From the NCBI RefSeq assembly GCF_042682545.1, contig NZ_JBHUHQ010000002.1: DNA of 64,000 nt; one strand, written 5' to 3'. Within the stretch, counting starts at the first letter, position 1. Each line of letters begins with the position of its first letter. The translations under genes were made by a program, and so were the position numbers. The notes under the pieces are model-generated. The model saw only the letters and a program-made list of their open reading frames with translations, was not told where the DNA came from and did not search any database. Positions 26,502 to 35,038 of the stretch are shown here, in pieces. Source of the DNA: Ornithinibacillus salinisoli (lineage in GTDB: Bacteria > Bacillota > Bacilli > Bacillales > Amphibacillaceae).

Positions 26502-26621
26502 CCGCCCCTAGATCAGTGCGATTACTTCTTTTTGGGATATAAACTTCAATTGGTCAACCGCTCTTTATGCGGCTGTAACTGTAGGTACTGGGTAGTTCGC
26601 GCTACTCGGTACCTTTTTCTT
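26490..26621 (-). ncRNA. Antisense antitoxin RNA (RatA-like)
   Basis: A minus-strand RNA of about 130 bases is predicted from the promoter at 26628-26656 to the terminator overlapping the toxin 3' end (AAAAAGAAGTAATCGC...GCGGTTACTTCTTTTT). It folds into GGTACCGAGTAGC/GGTAGTTCGC-type and CCGC/GCGG hairpins. Overlap with the toxin mRNA 3' end matches type I antitoxins acting by base pairing. The copy at 20352 is about 90 percent identical by eye. Confidence 0.75.
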
Positions 26622-26627
26622 ATTATA

Positions 26628-26656
26628 AGTATAATTTTAATGAAATATACTGTCAA
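26628..26656 (-). promoter_or_regulatory. Promoter of the antitoxin RNA
   Basis: TTGACA (26651-26656) and TATACT (26628-26633) with a 17-base spacer on the minus strand: a near-perfect sigma-A promoter. Confidence 0.85.
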
Positions 26657-26710
26657 TTAGTACCTACACAAAAAACTGGTATACTACCTATTTTTTATTA
26701 TAAAATTTAG

Positions 26711-26733
26711 TTCGGGGTCAGCCCCCCGTCCCA
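26711..26733. repeat. GGGGTCAG...CCCC element
   Basis: TTCGGGGTCAGCCCCCC followed by GTCCCACTTATT matches the right half of the dispersed palindrome family. Confidence 0.6.
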
Positions 26734-26822
26734 CTTATTCATACTTCTAATGCTTTCACCAAGTAAATATTCTATAATAGTAGTAATCATAAAAATTAGA
26801 ATAATCATTCGAGGGGTAGTTT

Positions 26823-27509
26823 ATGACAAAACAGTCGATGAAAGAATATGTTTATCAAACGTTAAAAACTGCTATATACAAGCAGAAACTTGCTCCGGGG
26901 CAGAAGCTAGTTGAAAATGATATATCGGAATCGCTGTCCATCAGCCGTACGCCAATTCGACAAGCATTTTTAAAATTACAGGAGGAAGGTTTCCTGACTA
27001 TATTACCCAATAAAGGAGCACAAGTAATTAATCCTACAGTGGAAGAGATTGCCCAAGCCTTTACTCATCGTAATCAACTCGAATTATTAGCATCAAACAA
27101 TATCATGGAATGGGTTACATCAGATGACATTGCTAAATTAAAGGAATTGATACAGCTCGAAAAAGAGAGTTATCTACAATCAGACTTTTTAGCCTATATG
27201 GATATGAACAAAGCTTTTCACACCACCCTAATTAGAGGCTGCAACAACCGATTTCTAAAAAACAATACGATCAAGATGATTAACCAAACACATATTTATC
27301 TCGCTTTATATGACCATTTTTATCATAATATTAGTCATCAAAAAAAAGACACCCGAGGCTCTAATGAGCATCAGATGCTAGTTGACTATCTTATACAAAA
27401 AGATCAATCATCCTTTTCTAGCTTGTTAGCCACACATATTAGTACAACCATTGATGAATACAAAACAAGAGTGAAGAGTTTTCATCAAGCTAGTGAGTTA
27501 TTTAGTTGA
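26823..27509 (+). CDS. GntR/FadR-type transcriptional regulator (FCD domain)
   Basis: The 228-residue product has an N-terminal winged helix (VYQTLKTAIYKQKLAPGQKL, then ISRTPIRQAFLKLQEEGFL) and a helical FCD ligand-binding domain with the metal-site pattern (MDMNKAFHTTLIRGCNN; NEHQMLVDYL; LATHISTTIDEY). It is convergent with and overlaps by 25 bases the saccharopine-dehydrogenase-like gene. Two FadR-type operator boxes upstream of nhaC (30150-30173) are its likely target, which suggests it responds to the substrate of that operon. Confidence 0.92.
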   Translation: MTKQSMKEYVYQTLKTAIYKQKLAPGQKLVENDISESLSISRTPIRQAFLKLQEEGFLTILPNKGAQVINPTVEEIAQAFTHRNQLELLASNNIMEWVTSDDIAKLKELIQLEKESYLQSDFLAYMDMNKAFHTTLIRGCNNRFLKNNTIKMINQTHIYLALYDHFYHNISHQKKDTRGSNEHQMLVDYLIQKDQSSFSSLLATHISTTIDEYKTRVKSFHQASELFS

Positions 27510-28675
27510 CGCTTCTTTTCATGAATCCTAATCCCTCTCTTGCCGATTTCTTCCATAAACAATTCATATGGTATATCGGTAGTCGGCGAGAGTACACCTT
27601 TTTTCGTAATCGTTTGATTTCCAATCATTTGTGCCACGATACTTGCGGTATAACCAACCGTTCGATTCATCGCAAATAATCCTGTTTCTACATCCCGCTC
27701 ATCGATTAGTTCATAGACGAGTTCGATATCCTTTCCGTCTTTTTTACCGCGTATAATATTTTTCATCAATACTAGATCTTTCTCATTTTCCTTGTATTGC
27801 AGACGAGGTTCTAAATGCTTCAACATAAACTGATATGGAGTAATATCACCATCCAGTCCAGGAACTGGTTCTCTCTCTAGGAAGCCCAATCCAACCATGT
27901 TTCTCCAAAACTGAGCATGCCCCTGCCACCGGATCGTTCTTCGTTCTGTATTTATGACTTCATCCGCGATTCCTAGGATTCTAGCAAACTTCATTGCATT
28001 ACCGTTTGGAATCGTCTCAAGACCTTCTAATCCAGAGATGGTTATATCTGTAAGCCACTTTTCATTATGTTGGTCATCTGCAGGTATATCGATAATTTCT
28101 CGATTACGCATAATTAAGGCTGGCCTTTTATATGACATTAATGTGCTATCAAAGTTCCAGGTCATTTTATATTTCAGTGGGTTATCCGCTGCTTCTGCTG
28201 CTGGAATCCCTCCACAATACGAAATTAATTCATGAACTTCGTCAAGTTGATGGACCCCATAGCCACATAGCACCAAATCAATTCCAGGATCTAAGCCAGC
28301 TTCTGGCATAATCGCAACTTCTTTTTCCGCTGCTTTCTCAAATACCTCACTGGAAAGCCCACTCGCATAGGAGCAATTCACAAGTGGAACCCCTGCTTCT
28401 ATCGCTGCCATAGCCGCTATTTCGTTGAATTTTTTAGGTAACAAATCTATGACAACATCAGCACCTTCTTGAAAGACTTCAACCAAATTTTCTTGTGATG
28501 TGGCATCGATTTTTCTTTTTGTAATCCTATCCATGTTTAAGTGTTTTTGAAAACTATCCATTCCATGAAAAGAAGCATCTGCACAAACAATCTCCCTTAC
28601 TTGTGAATTTTTTCCTAAGTCTTGTAATGCTGCCCTCCCCTGTAATCCTGATCCACCTAGTACAACAACCTTCAT
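27485..28675 (-). CDS. Saccharopine dehydrogenase-like NAD(P)-binding protein
   Basis: The 396-residue product has a Rossmann start (MKVVVLGGSGLQGRAALQDL) and the LYS9-type pattern: ADVVIDLLPKKFNEIAAMAAIEAGVPLVNCSY, EAGLDPGIDLVLCGYG and TWNFDSTLMSYKRPALIMRNREI. Family members reduce or oxidise amino-acid derivatives; the substrate is unknown here. It is 20 bases downstream of the NhaC-family transporter gene and shares its operon, pointing to uptake and conversion of one compound. GGAGGA precedes the ATG. Confidence 0.88.
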   Translation of the reverse strand: MKVVVLGGSGLQGRAALQDLGKNSQVREIVCADASFHGMDSFQKHLNMDRITKRKIDATSQENLVEVFQEGADVVIDLLPKKFNEIAAMAAIEAGVPLVNCSYASGLSSEVFEKAAEKEVAIMPEAGLDPGIDLVLCGYGVHQLDEVHELISYCGGIPAAEAADNPLKYKMTWNFDSTLMSYKRPALIMRNREIIDIPADDQHNEKWLTDITISGLEGLETIPNGNAMKFARILGIADEVINTERRTIRWQGHAQFWRNMVGLGFLEREPVPGLDGDITPYQFMLKHLEPRLQYKENEKDLVLMKNIIRGKKDGKDIELVYELIDERDVETGLFAMNRTVGYTASIVAQMIGNQTITKKGVLSPTTDIPYELFMEEIGKRGIRIHEKKRQLNNSLA

Positions 28676-28694
28676 TGTAAAAATCCTCCTCCGT

Positions 28695-30107
28695 CTATGA
28701 TCCTAATAACCCCAGCACCAAGTAGATTGATAGCCCAATACAACCCACTAGGATAGCATATGGGATTTGTGTACGAACATGATCAATATGGTCAACTGCT
28801 GCTCCAGTAGAAGCTAAAATGGTTGTGTCTGATAACGGAGAACAATGGTCTCCAAAAACTCCACCACCGGCTACTGCAGCTATGGTTGCTAGAACGACTG
28901 TATTGATGTCTCCACCGGCAAATCCAATGGCAATTGGAACTGCAATCGGTATCATAATTCCAAATGTTCCCCAAGATGTACCCGTTGAAAAGGCAATTAA
29001 TCCTGCTAATAAAAATGTGATCGCAGGAAGTAATCCTGGATTTAACCACGATTCCGTTACCTGAATGAGGTAATTAGCAGTTCCCATCTGCTCACTCAAC
29101 GCATTAATGGTGTAAGCGAAAACTAAAATCATAATCGCTGGCATGATTCCTTTAATCCCATTCATAGCGGTATTCATAATGTCTTTTACTGGAATGCCTT
29201 GCATGCGCATGACGATTCCTAAGAAAATAACGGCAGCTAGGAATGCTTCCATTGTTTTAGCTGATCCAAGACCAATATATGTCCCAACTGCAATGGTAAT
29301 GATTAGTAAAACTGGTAAAATGAAGTTCCACACGATACTAAGTAAACGGTCTTTAAAATATGGTTCAATACTAGTTAATTCCTTTGATACTAATGGCGTT
29401 GAGCCATCACGAATTAATTTTCCTTCCTTTTGAGCTCGTTCTTCTGCTTTTTTCATCGGCCCAAAATCTTTTACAATACCAGTTGCAATGAGACCTACTA
29501 GTATTACAGATAACACAGCATAGAAGTTAAATGGAATTGATTTTGTAAATATTGCAATTGCATCCGATTCCGTTTGGATTGGACCCAGTCCGATTAATAA
29601 CCCAGAGATAAACACTGCCCACCCTGTTATCGGTACAATCACACTAACTGGTGCTGAAGTAGAATCACATATATAAGCCAATTTTTCGCGTGACATTTTT
29701 ACCTTGTCTGTCACTTTTCTCATTGTTGAACCAACAAATACTGGGCTAAAATAATCGCTAAAAAATACAAACAACCCCATGAACCATGTCGTAGCCCCTA
29801 TCTTTTTCCTCGATGCCTGCCTTTTACCAATAGCATCGGCAAAGCTTTGAATGGCACCTGTTCGTTGAAAAAATGCAATTAAGATTCCAATAAAAATTTC
29901 CAAAAGAAAGATCCAGGAAAAACTCTCATTACCTAAAGCTTCCTTCATTAGATTAGGAAACCCAAGTAATCCACCACCAGCTAATAGCACCCCCACCACA
30001 CAGGCGATACCTAAGGACAAAATTGTATCCCTTGTCCAAAAAGCTAATACAATTGCTATCAGTGGAGGCAACACCGATATTAGCCCTAACGTTGTTACAC
30101 CATCCAT
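28695..30107 (-). CDS. NhaC family Na+/H+ antiporter-type transporter
   Basis: The ~470-residue product has about 11-12 membrane segments and NhaC motifs such as SDYFSPVFVGSTMRKV, AFSTGTSWGTFGIMIPIAV and GGGVFGDHCSPLSDTTILAS. NhaC-type proteins exchange sodium for protons or for an organic anion or amino acid. The ATG at 30107 is nine bases after AAAGGGG; an upstream GTG overlaps the site. It is the first gene of the operon with the saccharopine-dehydrogenase-like gene, so an amino-acid-related substrate is possible. Confidence 0.92.
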   Translation of the reverse strand: MDGVTTLGLISVLPPLIAIVLAFWTRDTILSLGIACVVGVLLAGGGLLGFPNLMKEALGNESFSWIFLLEIFIGILIAFFQRTGAIQSFADAIGKRQASRKKIGATTWFMGLFVFFSDYFSPVFVGSTMRKVTDKVKMSREKLAYICDSTSAPVSVIVPITGWAVFISGLLIGLGPIQTESDAIAIFTKSIPFNFYAVLSVILVGLIATGIVKDFGPMKKAEERAQKEGKLIRDGSTPLVSKELTSIEPYFKDRLLSIVWNFILPVLLIITIAVGTYIGLGSAKTMEAFLAAVIFLGIVMRMQGIPVKDIMNTAMNGIKGIMPAIMILVFAYTINALSEQMGTANYLIQVTESWLNPGLLPAITFLLAGLIAFSTGTSWGTFGIMIPIAVPIAIGFAGGDINTVVLATIAAVAGGGVFGDHCSPLSDTTILASTGAAVDHIDHVRTQIPYAILVGCIGLSIYLVLGLLGS

Positions 30108-30125
30108 TTTCACCATCCCCTTTAA

Positions 30126-30139
30126 AGAAAGCGTTTACA
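30126..30139. promoter_or_regulatory. Possible catabolite-response (cre) site
   Basis: AGAAAGCGTTTACA matches the CcpA cre consensus (TGNAANCGNTNNCA) except at the first base. It lies just upstream of the nhaC ribosome site, where CcpA would repress. Confidence 0.5.
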
Positions 30140-30149
30140 TAAATGTATG

Positions 30150-30173
30150 TTGTACTACAAGATTGTAGTACAA
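30150..30173. promoter_or_regulatory. Tandem FadR-type GntR operators
   Basis: TTGTACTACAA and TTGTAGTACAA, two bases apart, each match the FadR-subfamily box TNGTNNNACNA and together form one perfect palindrome. They lie upstream of the nhaC operon and are the probable target of the GntR regulator encoded at 26823. Confidence 0.7.
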
Positions 30174-30485
30174 TTTTTACGAGAAAATAATTTCAAGGGT
30201 GGGGTGACATAACAACTATATTTAATCTGTATGTCAACCTTTCAAAATGCCTAAGGAGAGTCATAGAAAACGTGGCAATTGCCAAGCCTTTAAGGTACAT
30301 GCTTTCGGTGCAGTTATACAGAATAGAAGAGTTTATACTACCCTACCTACCATCGACCGTTTGCATAGACATACAGAGACTGTTTTCATCTTCTTTTCGA
30401 TGGATGAAGTCAGCAATATATAAGAAATATCTCTAATCATCAGTGATATCATTGAAGTATCTTTAAATGAGAAAGGGTGCTTTCT
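30174..30485. other. Intergenic, no clear gene
   Basis: This gap holds the rest of the nhaC control region and the upstream part of the VOC gene. Bases about 30290-30420 keep an open stretch (VHAFGAVIQNRRVYTTLPTI...) without a start or ribosome site; it may be a remnant but I cannot name it. Confidence 0.4.
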
Positions 30486-30878
30486 ATGATTGATAGTACT
30501 TGTCAAATTGTTCTATTTGTAAAAGACAAAGAAGAAGCAAAATCATTTTATACTCAAAAATTAGGTTTTATTATTCGAGATGAAGAAGAATTCAATGAAG
30601 ATTGGAGTTATTTAACTGTTGCACCACATACTAATAGCGAGGTCGTTATAGAACTAGTTGAAGCGGTAACTGATGAGGAAAAACAACTGATTGGCAGACA
30701 AGCTGCTAAGCAAGTTTTCCTTATGTTTAAGGTGGATGATATTAATCAAACATATGAAAGCTTGAAAGCTAAAGGTGTGAATTTTTTTGGTGAGCCCCAA
30801 GAAGTACCAGGAGGAAAAGGTGTTTGTTTTGAAGATCTTTACGGAAACAAACTTGATCTATTTGAGGAGTATTCCTGA
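30486..30878 (+). CDS. VOC / glyoxalase-fold protein
   Basis: The 130-residue product is a VOC-fold protein: MIDSTCQIVLFVKDKEEAKSF, YTQKLGFIIRDEEEF, then AAKQVFLMFKVDDINQTYESL and GKGVCFEDLYGNKLDLFE. Such proteins are small dioxygenase- or glyoxalase-like enzymes, or resistance proteins; the substrate is unknown. AAAGGG precedes the ATG at nine bases; an upstream GTG would add three residues. Confidence 0.88.
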   Translation: MIDSTCQIVLFVKDKEEAKSFYTQKLGFIIRDEEEFNEDWSYLTVAPHTNSEVVIELVEAVTDEEKQLIGRQAAKQVFLMFKVDDINQTYESLKAKGVNFFGEPQEVPGGKGVCFEDLYGNKLDLFEEYS

Positions 30879-31069
30879 GACAAGGGCTTTAGGTAAAGAT
30901 GACATGTACGTATAGAGTCTCCCTTGGTAGTTTAGACAAGCGGGTATACATGATGATTTTTCAAACACCTGGGGGAGACTCCATAAAAAATATAAGATTT
31001 CAAGGAGTTAGTGATTGCTCATGCTAACATTTGAATTACTAGACTTACGCTCAAAATACATCTTTACAT

Positions 31070-31432
31070 TTATTTATTTGAATTGACTCTTAAGATCGTC
31101 CCAGATGGATCCGAAATCCAGTAACCTTCTGAGTTCTCGTGTACTTCCACTTCATCTCTTCTATTAATGTGATTCGCATGTAAATACTCTGCTGCTGTTT
31201 TTACATTATCCGTTTGAATCTCTAACCATACATCTTGTTGGGAGTAATTATCCATACAATCCAACCACAGCGTTACATCCCCAAACTGAAAAGCATGGGA
31301 CTCAGACATGAAACCTAAATATGGCAGCTTGAGCACCTCCTTATAAAAATGAACCGTTTCGGTATACTTATATTTTGGGATCTTTAAGGCAATATTATTT
31401 CCACCTTTGAAATCCGTCCTTGTCTTTTCCAT
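31070..31432 (-). CDS. VOC / glyoxalase-fold protein
   Basis: The 120-residue product begins MEKTRTDFKGGNNIALKIPK and follows the VOC pattern (TETVHFYKEVLKLPYLG, SHAFQFGDVTLWLD, VWLEIQTDNVKTAAEYL, EGYWISDPSGTILRV). GGAGG lies eight bases before the ATG at 31432; the longer frame upstream has no site. It stands alone and is not closely similar to the VOC gene at 30486. Confidence 0.86.
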   Translation of the reverse strand: MEKTRTDFKGGNNIALKIPKYKYTETVHFYKEVLKLPYLGFMSESHAFQFGDVTLWLDCMDNYSQQDVWLEIQTDNVKTAAEYLHANHINRRDEVEVHENSEGYWISDPSGTILRVNSNK

Positions 31433-31587
31433 TTTGATTACCTCCAGCATTTTTACCTATACTGTACCATTTGCGGCTTTGTTATGTTTCTTCCAGATTG
31501 CTTTTTTAACCTGCTCAGCCACAATTTTCCTTAACAGATCACTTCACGAAAAGTACGATGATTCGACCTCACATCCATTAAATCTCT

Positions 31588-31989
31588 TCAATAGCGTCTT
31601 TCAACAGCTTTCGGACTATCAAAATGTAGTAGATTGTTTGGATTTATATCAGTTTCCTTCATTAGCTTTCCGGATCCATCTACTGATTCTTCATTGATTT
31701 CATAGGTTTGTTGTTCAATATTATTCCGTTTTTCAATATATTGGTACCTTACAAAGGATTCATCTTCAAAAGTAATCCAGATAGAGTATCTAGGTAAACG
31801 GTCAAAGTCCCTTTCTATTAATCTTATATCACTTGAAGAATAACCTTTATCTTCTTGTAAATAAATCATTACTTTTTCCTCAAGTTCATTCAATTTATTT
31901 TGTATTAATAAGAAGGGTATCACTAATATAAGTATACAGATTACGAAGGTTATTAGTAGTTTATGTTTCTTCTTAAGTCCTGTTAACAT
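31588..31989 (-). CDS. DUF3139-like small membrane-anchored protein
   Basis: The 133-residue product has one N-terminal membrane helix (KLLITFVICILILVIPFLLI), then a soluble region with a DUF3139-like pattern (VMIYLQEDKGYSSSDIRLIE, YSIWITFEDESFVRYQY). Its function is unknown. GGTGGG precedes the ATG by seven bases. It lies downstream of the ABC transporter operon (72-base gap) and may be cotranscribed. Confidence 0.7.
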   Translation of the reverse strand: MLTGLKKKHKLLITFVICILILVIPFLLIQNKLNELEEKVMIYLQEDKGYSSSDIRLIERDFDRLPRYSIWITFEDESFVRYQYIEKRNNIEQQTYEINEESVDGSGKLMKETDINPNNLLHFDSPKAVERRY

Positions 31990-32061
31990 CACAATTCCCA
32001 CCGTTTACATATTATTTTTTTTTGCATCTCCATTAACAGTGTTCTTCAATTAAGGATGATT

Positions 32062-32334
32062 TTAAACGATTGCAATTATCAATGAGACAACAGCTACAAT
32101 CAGAACACTAGTATTTATTAATATCAAATTTATCATTCGGTATTTAAAACCTAAAAGTGAAATCGCAACACCAATTAATCCGAAAAGTATTGGTGTAAAT
32201 ATATATATATTGTTAATAGGAATTCCCCAAATATATTCGATATGTTCTAATACACCTAAAGATATTAGTATCAGCGAGAGATAAGAAATCAACGCGAAGC
32301 ATAACGATCCCAACACAACTATATTTCTACTCAT
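32062..32334 (-). CDS. Small three-helix membrane protein in ABC operon
   Basis: The 90-residue product starts MSRNIVVLGSLCFALISYLS and has three hydrophobic segments. GAGGGG, inside the last codons of the ATPase gene, lies seven bases before the ATG, so translation is coupled. It may be an immunity or accessory protein of the bacteriocin-type transporter. No family recognised. Confidence 0.65.
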   Translation of the reverse strand: MSRNIVVLGSLCFALISYLSLILISLGVLEHIEYIWGIPINNIYIFTPILFGLIGVAISLLGFKYRMINLILINTSVLIVAVVSLIIAIV

Positions 32335-32338
32335 AAAA

Positions 32339-32989
32339 TTACCCCTCTTCATCTATTTGAACGACTCTTTTGCAAGCATTAGTTACTTCTTTATCATGCG
32401 TTACAATTACTACAGTTTTTCCTTTTAGATTTAATTCAATTAGTAATTTCAAAATATCATCTTGATTTTTTTCATCTAAAGATCCTGTGGGTTCATCAGC
32501 AAGAATTAATTCACTAGGCTTCAACAAAATTCTCGCTATCGCTAACCGTTGTTGTTCTCCCCCAGATAGTTCATATACTTTCTGGCTAAGGTCATTCGTT
32601 AACCCTACAGTAGAAAGTGCCTCTATTTTTAAATCTCTTCTTTTATTTTTGGAATAACCTGTATGTATTAATGGAATATCTAAGTTTTTGTCAATGGTTG
32701 TATTATCGATTAAAGCGAAATTTTGAAATAGATAGGCGATCTTATTTCGCAGAAAACTTTTTACAAGTTTACGGTTAGAATAAACATTCTCTTCACCAAA
32801 TAGTGTAATAGTTCCATCATCTTGTTGTTCAAGTAGGCCGATCATATTCATTAATGTTGACTTACCAGATCCGCTCCTCCCTGTGATAGCTAATAATTCA
32901 CCTTTAGTTATACTTAAGGATAAGTTTTCAAGTACTTGTTTATTACCGTATCCTTTACTAACATTCTTTAATTCACAAATAGTTTGCAA
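32339..32989 (-). CDS. ABC transporter ATPase (lactococcin 972 group-like)
   Basis: The 217-residue product is a complete MacB-type ATPase: Walker A GRSGSGKST, signature LSGGEQQRLAIARILL, Walker B ELILADEPTGSLD and the H-loop VIVTHDKEV. The TTG at 32989 follows GGAGGGG by six bases; the GTG five codons upstream overlaps it. It pairs with the DUF1430 permease upstream in the operon; this pairing is typical of bacteriocin (lactococcin 972 group) export/immunity systems. Confidence 0.9.
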   Translation of the reverse strand: MQTICELKNVSKGYGNKQVLENLSLSITKGELLAITGRSGSGKSTLMNMIGLLEQQDDGTITLFGEENVYSNRKLVKSFLRNKIAYLFQNFALIDNTTIDKNLDIPLIHTGYSKNKRRDLKIEALSTVGLTNDLSQKVYELSGGEQQRLAIARILLKPSELILADEPTGSLDEKNQDDILKLLIELNLKGKTVVIVTHDKEVTNACKRVVQIDEEG

Positions 32990-33061
32990 TATAATCCCCT
33001 CCACTGGTATTGAAGAACTCTATATAAAATTAAGAGTCAACTATTATTTATCCTCAAATTT

Positions 33062-34870
33062 CTATATTACAGATTTGATAACATTTACCTTGCTCCTTTT
33101 CTCAATAATAATTAGAGAAAGGGTTAATGTAACGATATCGATAATGAGTATAATAATTGCAACGAATAGAAATGATGTGCTAAATGCGCTAGGTATTAAA
33201 TTGGAACTAGTGAAGATACGTTGATCATTAGCAATCAATGTTAGTAGTATAATAGCAACATAGATCAGAATCATCTTAAGAAAGACTGATTGATAAGTTC
33301 TAAAAAAACTGATTCCAAACAATTGCTGAATAACAAACCTTCTTGACTGACTATGGAATTGGATAATAACATTTTGTAAGCTAACCATGATATACAATAA
33401 TATAAGCCCAAATATTACATAAAGATTTATTCTTATATTCTCATGCTGTGTTTGAATTCTTTCTGTAATGAAGTCATTGATGCTAGAAATTTTTGTACTA
33501 TCTGCTAAATTATGTTTTTCAAGTACAGGCAATAATTCGTTATAAGCGTCTGAAGAATTCCCATTAGGAAGATTTATTTTCATTGGGTCACTTAGCCCAT
33601 TTCCTCTAATTCCACCTCGATATAGGAATAAGTGGTTAGAAGTCGTTTTTACTTGTACTACCGGATCTAACACATAATTATTCTCTTGAGGATATACGTT
33701 GGGATTCATTGTAAAAGAGCGCTGCCCCTCTTTTATCCAAATTAATTTTATTTCAGGTTCATATTCTTCTGGAATGTAAAAGTCTCTAGTTCCTTCGAAA
33801 TAATTAATTATCTCTTCTTCCTCGTGCTTGTATTGTTCCGGGATTAAAATAATCCAATTTCCTTCATCTTCCCGTATGTTTATTTGCTCTCCATTCTCGT
33901 CTAAAATTGAATACCTATCCAAATAATTCACATTGACAATCATAGAGAATATACCGCTAAAATTTTGATTTAGAAAGAGATTTTCTTCTTCGTATTGTGA
34001 TGCGTCAATTACGATGGAACCTATATCGTTTAAGTATGGGTAAAGTTCGTATAACGACTGATCACCTTGTGCCAATTCATTCTCTAACTCTTCAAAATTA
34101 TGCGCTGAAGAATAGCCGATGTACGCCTGGAGTACTCCAAACTCATTTGAAGCATCTCGCCACTCATTTTGTTGTTCACTTACAGTTTGGAATCTTTCTA
34201 CATCCTTTTTATAGTTGAGATTATATTGAAATGATTCCATACTAAGTAAAATAATAATAACCCCAATAATGACTTTTACTATAGCGTTTATTGTTATAAT
34301 CCGTCCTGCAGTCTTTTTCAGCATATTAGAAACATTAATATTAGAAATAACAAAATAACATACCAAAGTAGATATAAGTAGAATGAAAAAGGAAGTTCCT
34401 ATTGGAATAGTAAAATGCAACCAATAAATAATAGGTATTTTAAAGATAAGTGCCATAAAAATGCCAACCAACAATGCAAGTAAAACAGAAATAGTAATCA
34501 ATCTTCCAATAATTCCCCACCAAATATGAAAGTTAGTCACACCGTGTAATTTCATAATACCTATTTGCTTGGTTTGACTAAATATATAATAAATAAATAT
34601 TAAGAAGGTAATAGAGAAAATAATATTTCTACTTGTCTCCATTCTGCTAATATCGTGTAAAATGATCAGTTCCTCGTTTAGTAAACTATGTAGGACCGAA
34701 TATAAATCTTCTGTTTCATCATATACACTATTTGGAATAACAAAGGGATGACCTATTTCATTGTCAATCGTTGCATAATCGACAACTTGTCTATTCTTTA
34801 TTTGTTCAAAGGAAAAATAGATAGAAAACATGTAACTAATTGCTATCATAAAGATAACTATTTTTTTCAT
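33062..34870 (-). CDS. DUF1430 bacteriocin-associated integral membrane protein
   Basis: The 602-residue product has an N-terminal helix, a cluster of four to five helices (residues ~85-215), a large extracytoplasmic region (~215-480) and three C-terminal helices. This FtsX-like topology and motifs such as KQIGIMKLHGVTNF and RRFVIQQLFGISFFRTYQS fit the DUF1430/TIGR01654 bacteriocin-associated permease family, often called putative immunity proteins. It is the first gene of an operon with the ABC ATPase and is divergent from a peptide-pheromone-type regulator. I find no lactococcin 972-like precursor beside it. Confidence 0.85.
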   Translation of the reverse strand: MKKIVIFMIAISYMFSIYFSFEQIKNRQVVDYATIDNEIGHPFVIPNSVYDETEDLYSVLHSLLNEELIILHDISRMETSRNIIFSITFLIFIYYIFSQTKQIGIMKLHGVTNFHIWWGIIGRLITISVLLALLVGIFMALIFKIPIIYWLHFTIPIGTSFFILLISTLVCYFVISNINVSNMLKKTAGRIITINAIVKVIIGVIIILLSMESFQYNLNYKKDVERFQTVSEQQNEWRDASNEFGVLQAYIGYSSAHNFEELENELAQGDQSLYELYPYLNDIGSIVIDASQYEEENLFLNQNFSGIFSMIVNVNYLDRYSILDENGEQINIREDEGNWIILIPEQYKHEEEEIINYFEGTRDFYIPEEYEPEIKLIWIKEGQRSFTMNPNVYPQENNYVLDPVVQVKTTSNHLFLYRGGIRGNGLSDPMKINLPNGNSSDAYNELLPVLEKHNLADSTKISSINDFITERIQTQHENIRINLYVIFGLILLYIMVSLQNVIIQFHSQSRRFVIQQLFGISFFRTYQSVFLKMILIYVAIILLTLIANDQRIFTSSNLIPSAFSTSFLFVAIIILIIDIVTLTLSLIIIEKRSKVNVIKSVI

Positions 34871-34955
34871 AAAATTAGGATCCCCTTTGCTCGATAGATG
34901 TACATATACAACAGGACTACCAAATCGAGATATTACTTAGTTTAATAATATATTT

Positions 34956-34984
34956 TTTTGAAAAAACTGTCTTTAGTGTATAAT
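34956..34984 (+). promoter_or_regulatory. Promoter of the HTH-TPR regulator
   Basis: TTTTGA (34956-34961) and TATAAT (34979-34984) are 17 bases apart, 55 bases before the TTG start of the regulator. Confidence 0.6.
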
Positions 34985-35038
34985 AAAACAAAAAAAGTTA
35001 TCTATTACCACTATATTTTTAATATGAGGGGATTATAT

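Noticed and set aside
30915..30981. Inverted repeat GAGTCTCCC ... GGGAGACTC as terminator or RNA element
   Set aside because: The arms are 49 bases apart with no T-tract; I saw no defined structure, so it stays unclaimed.
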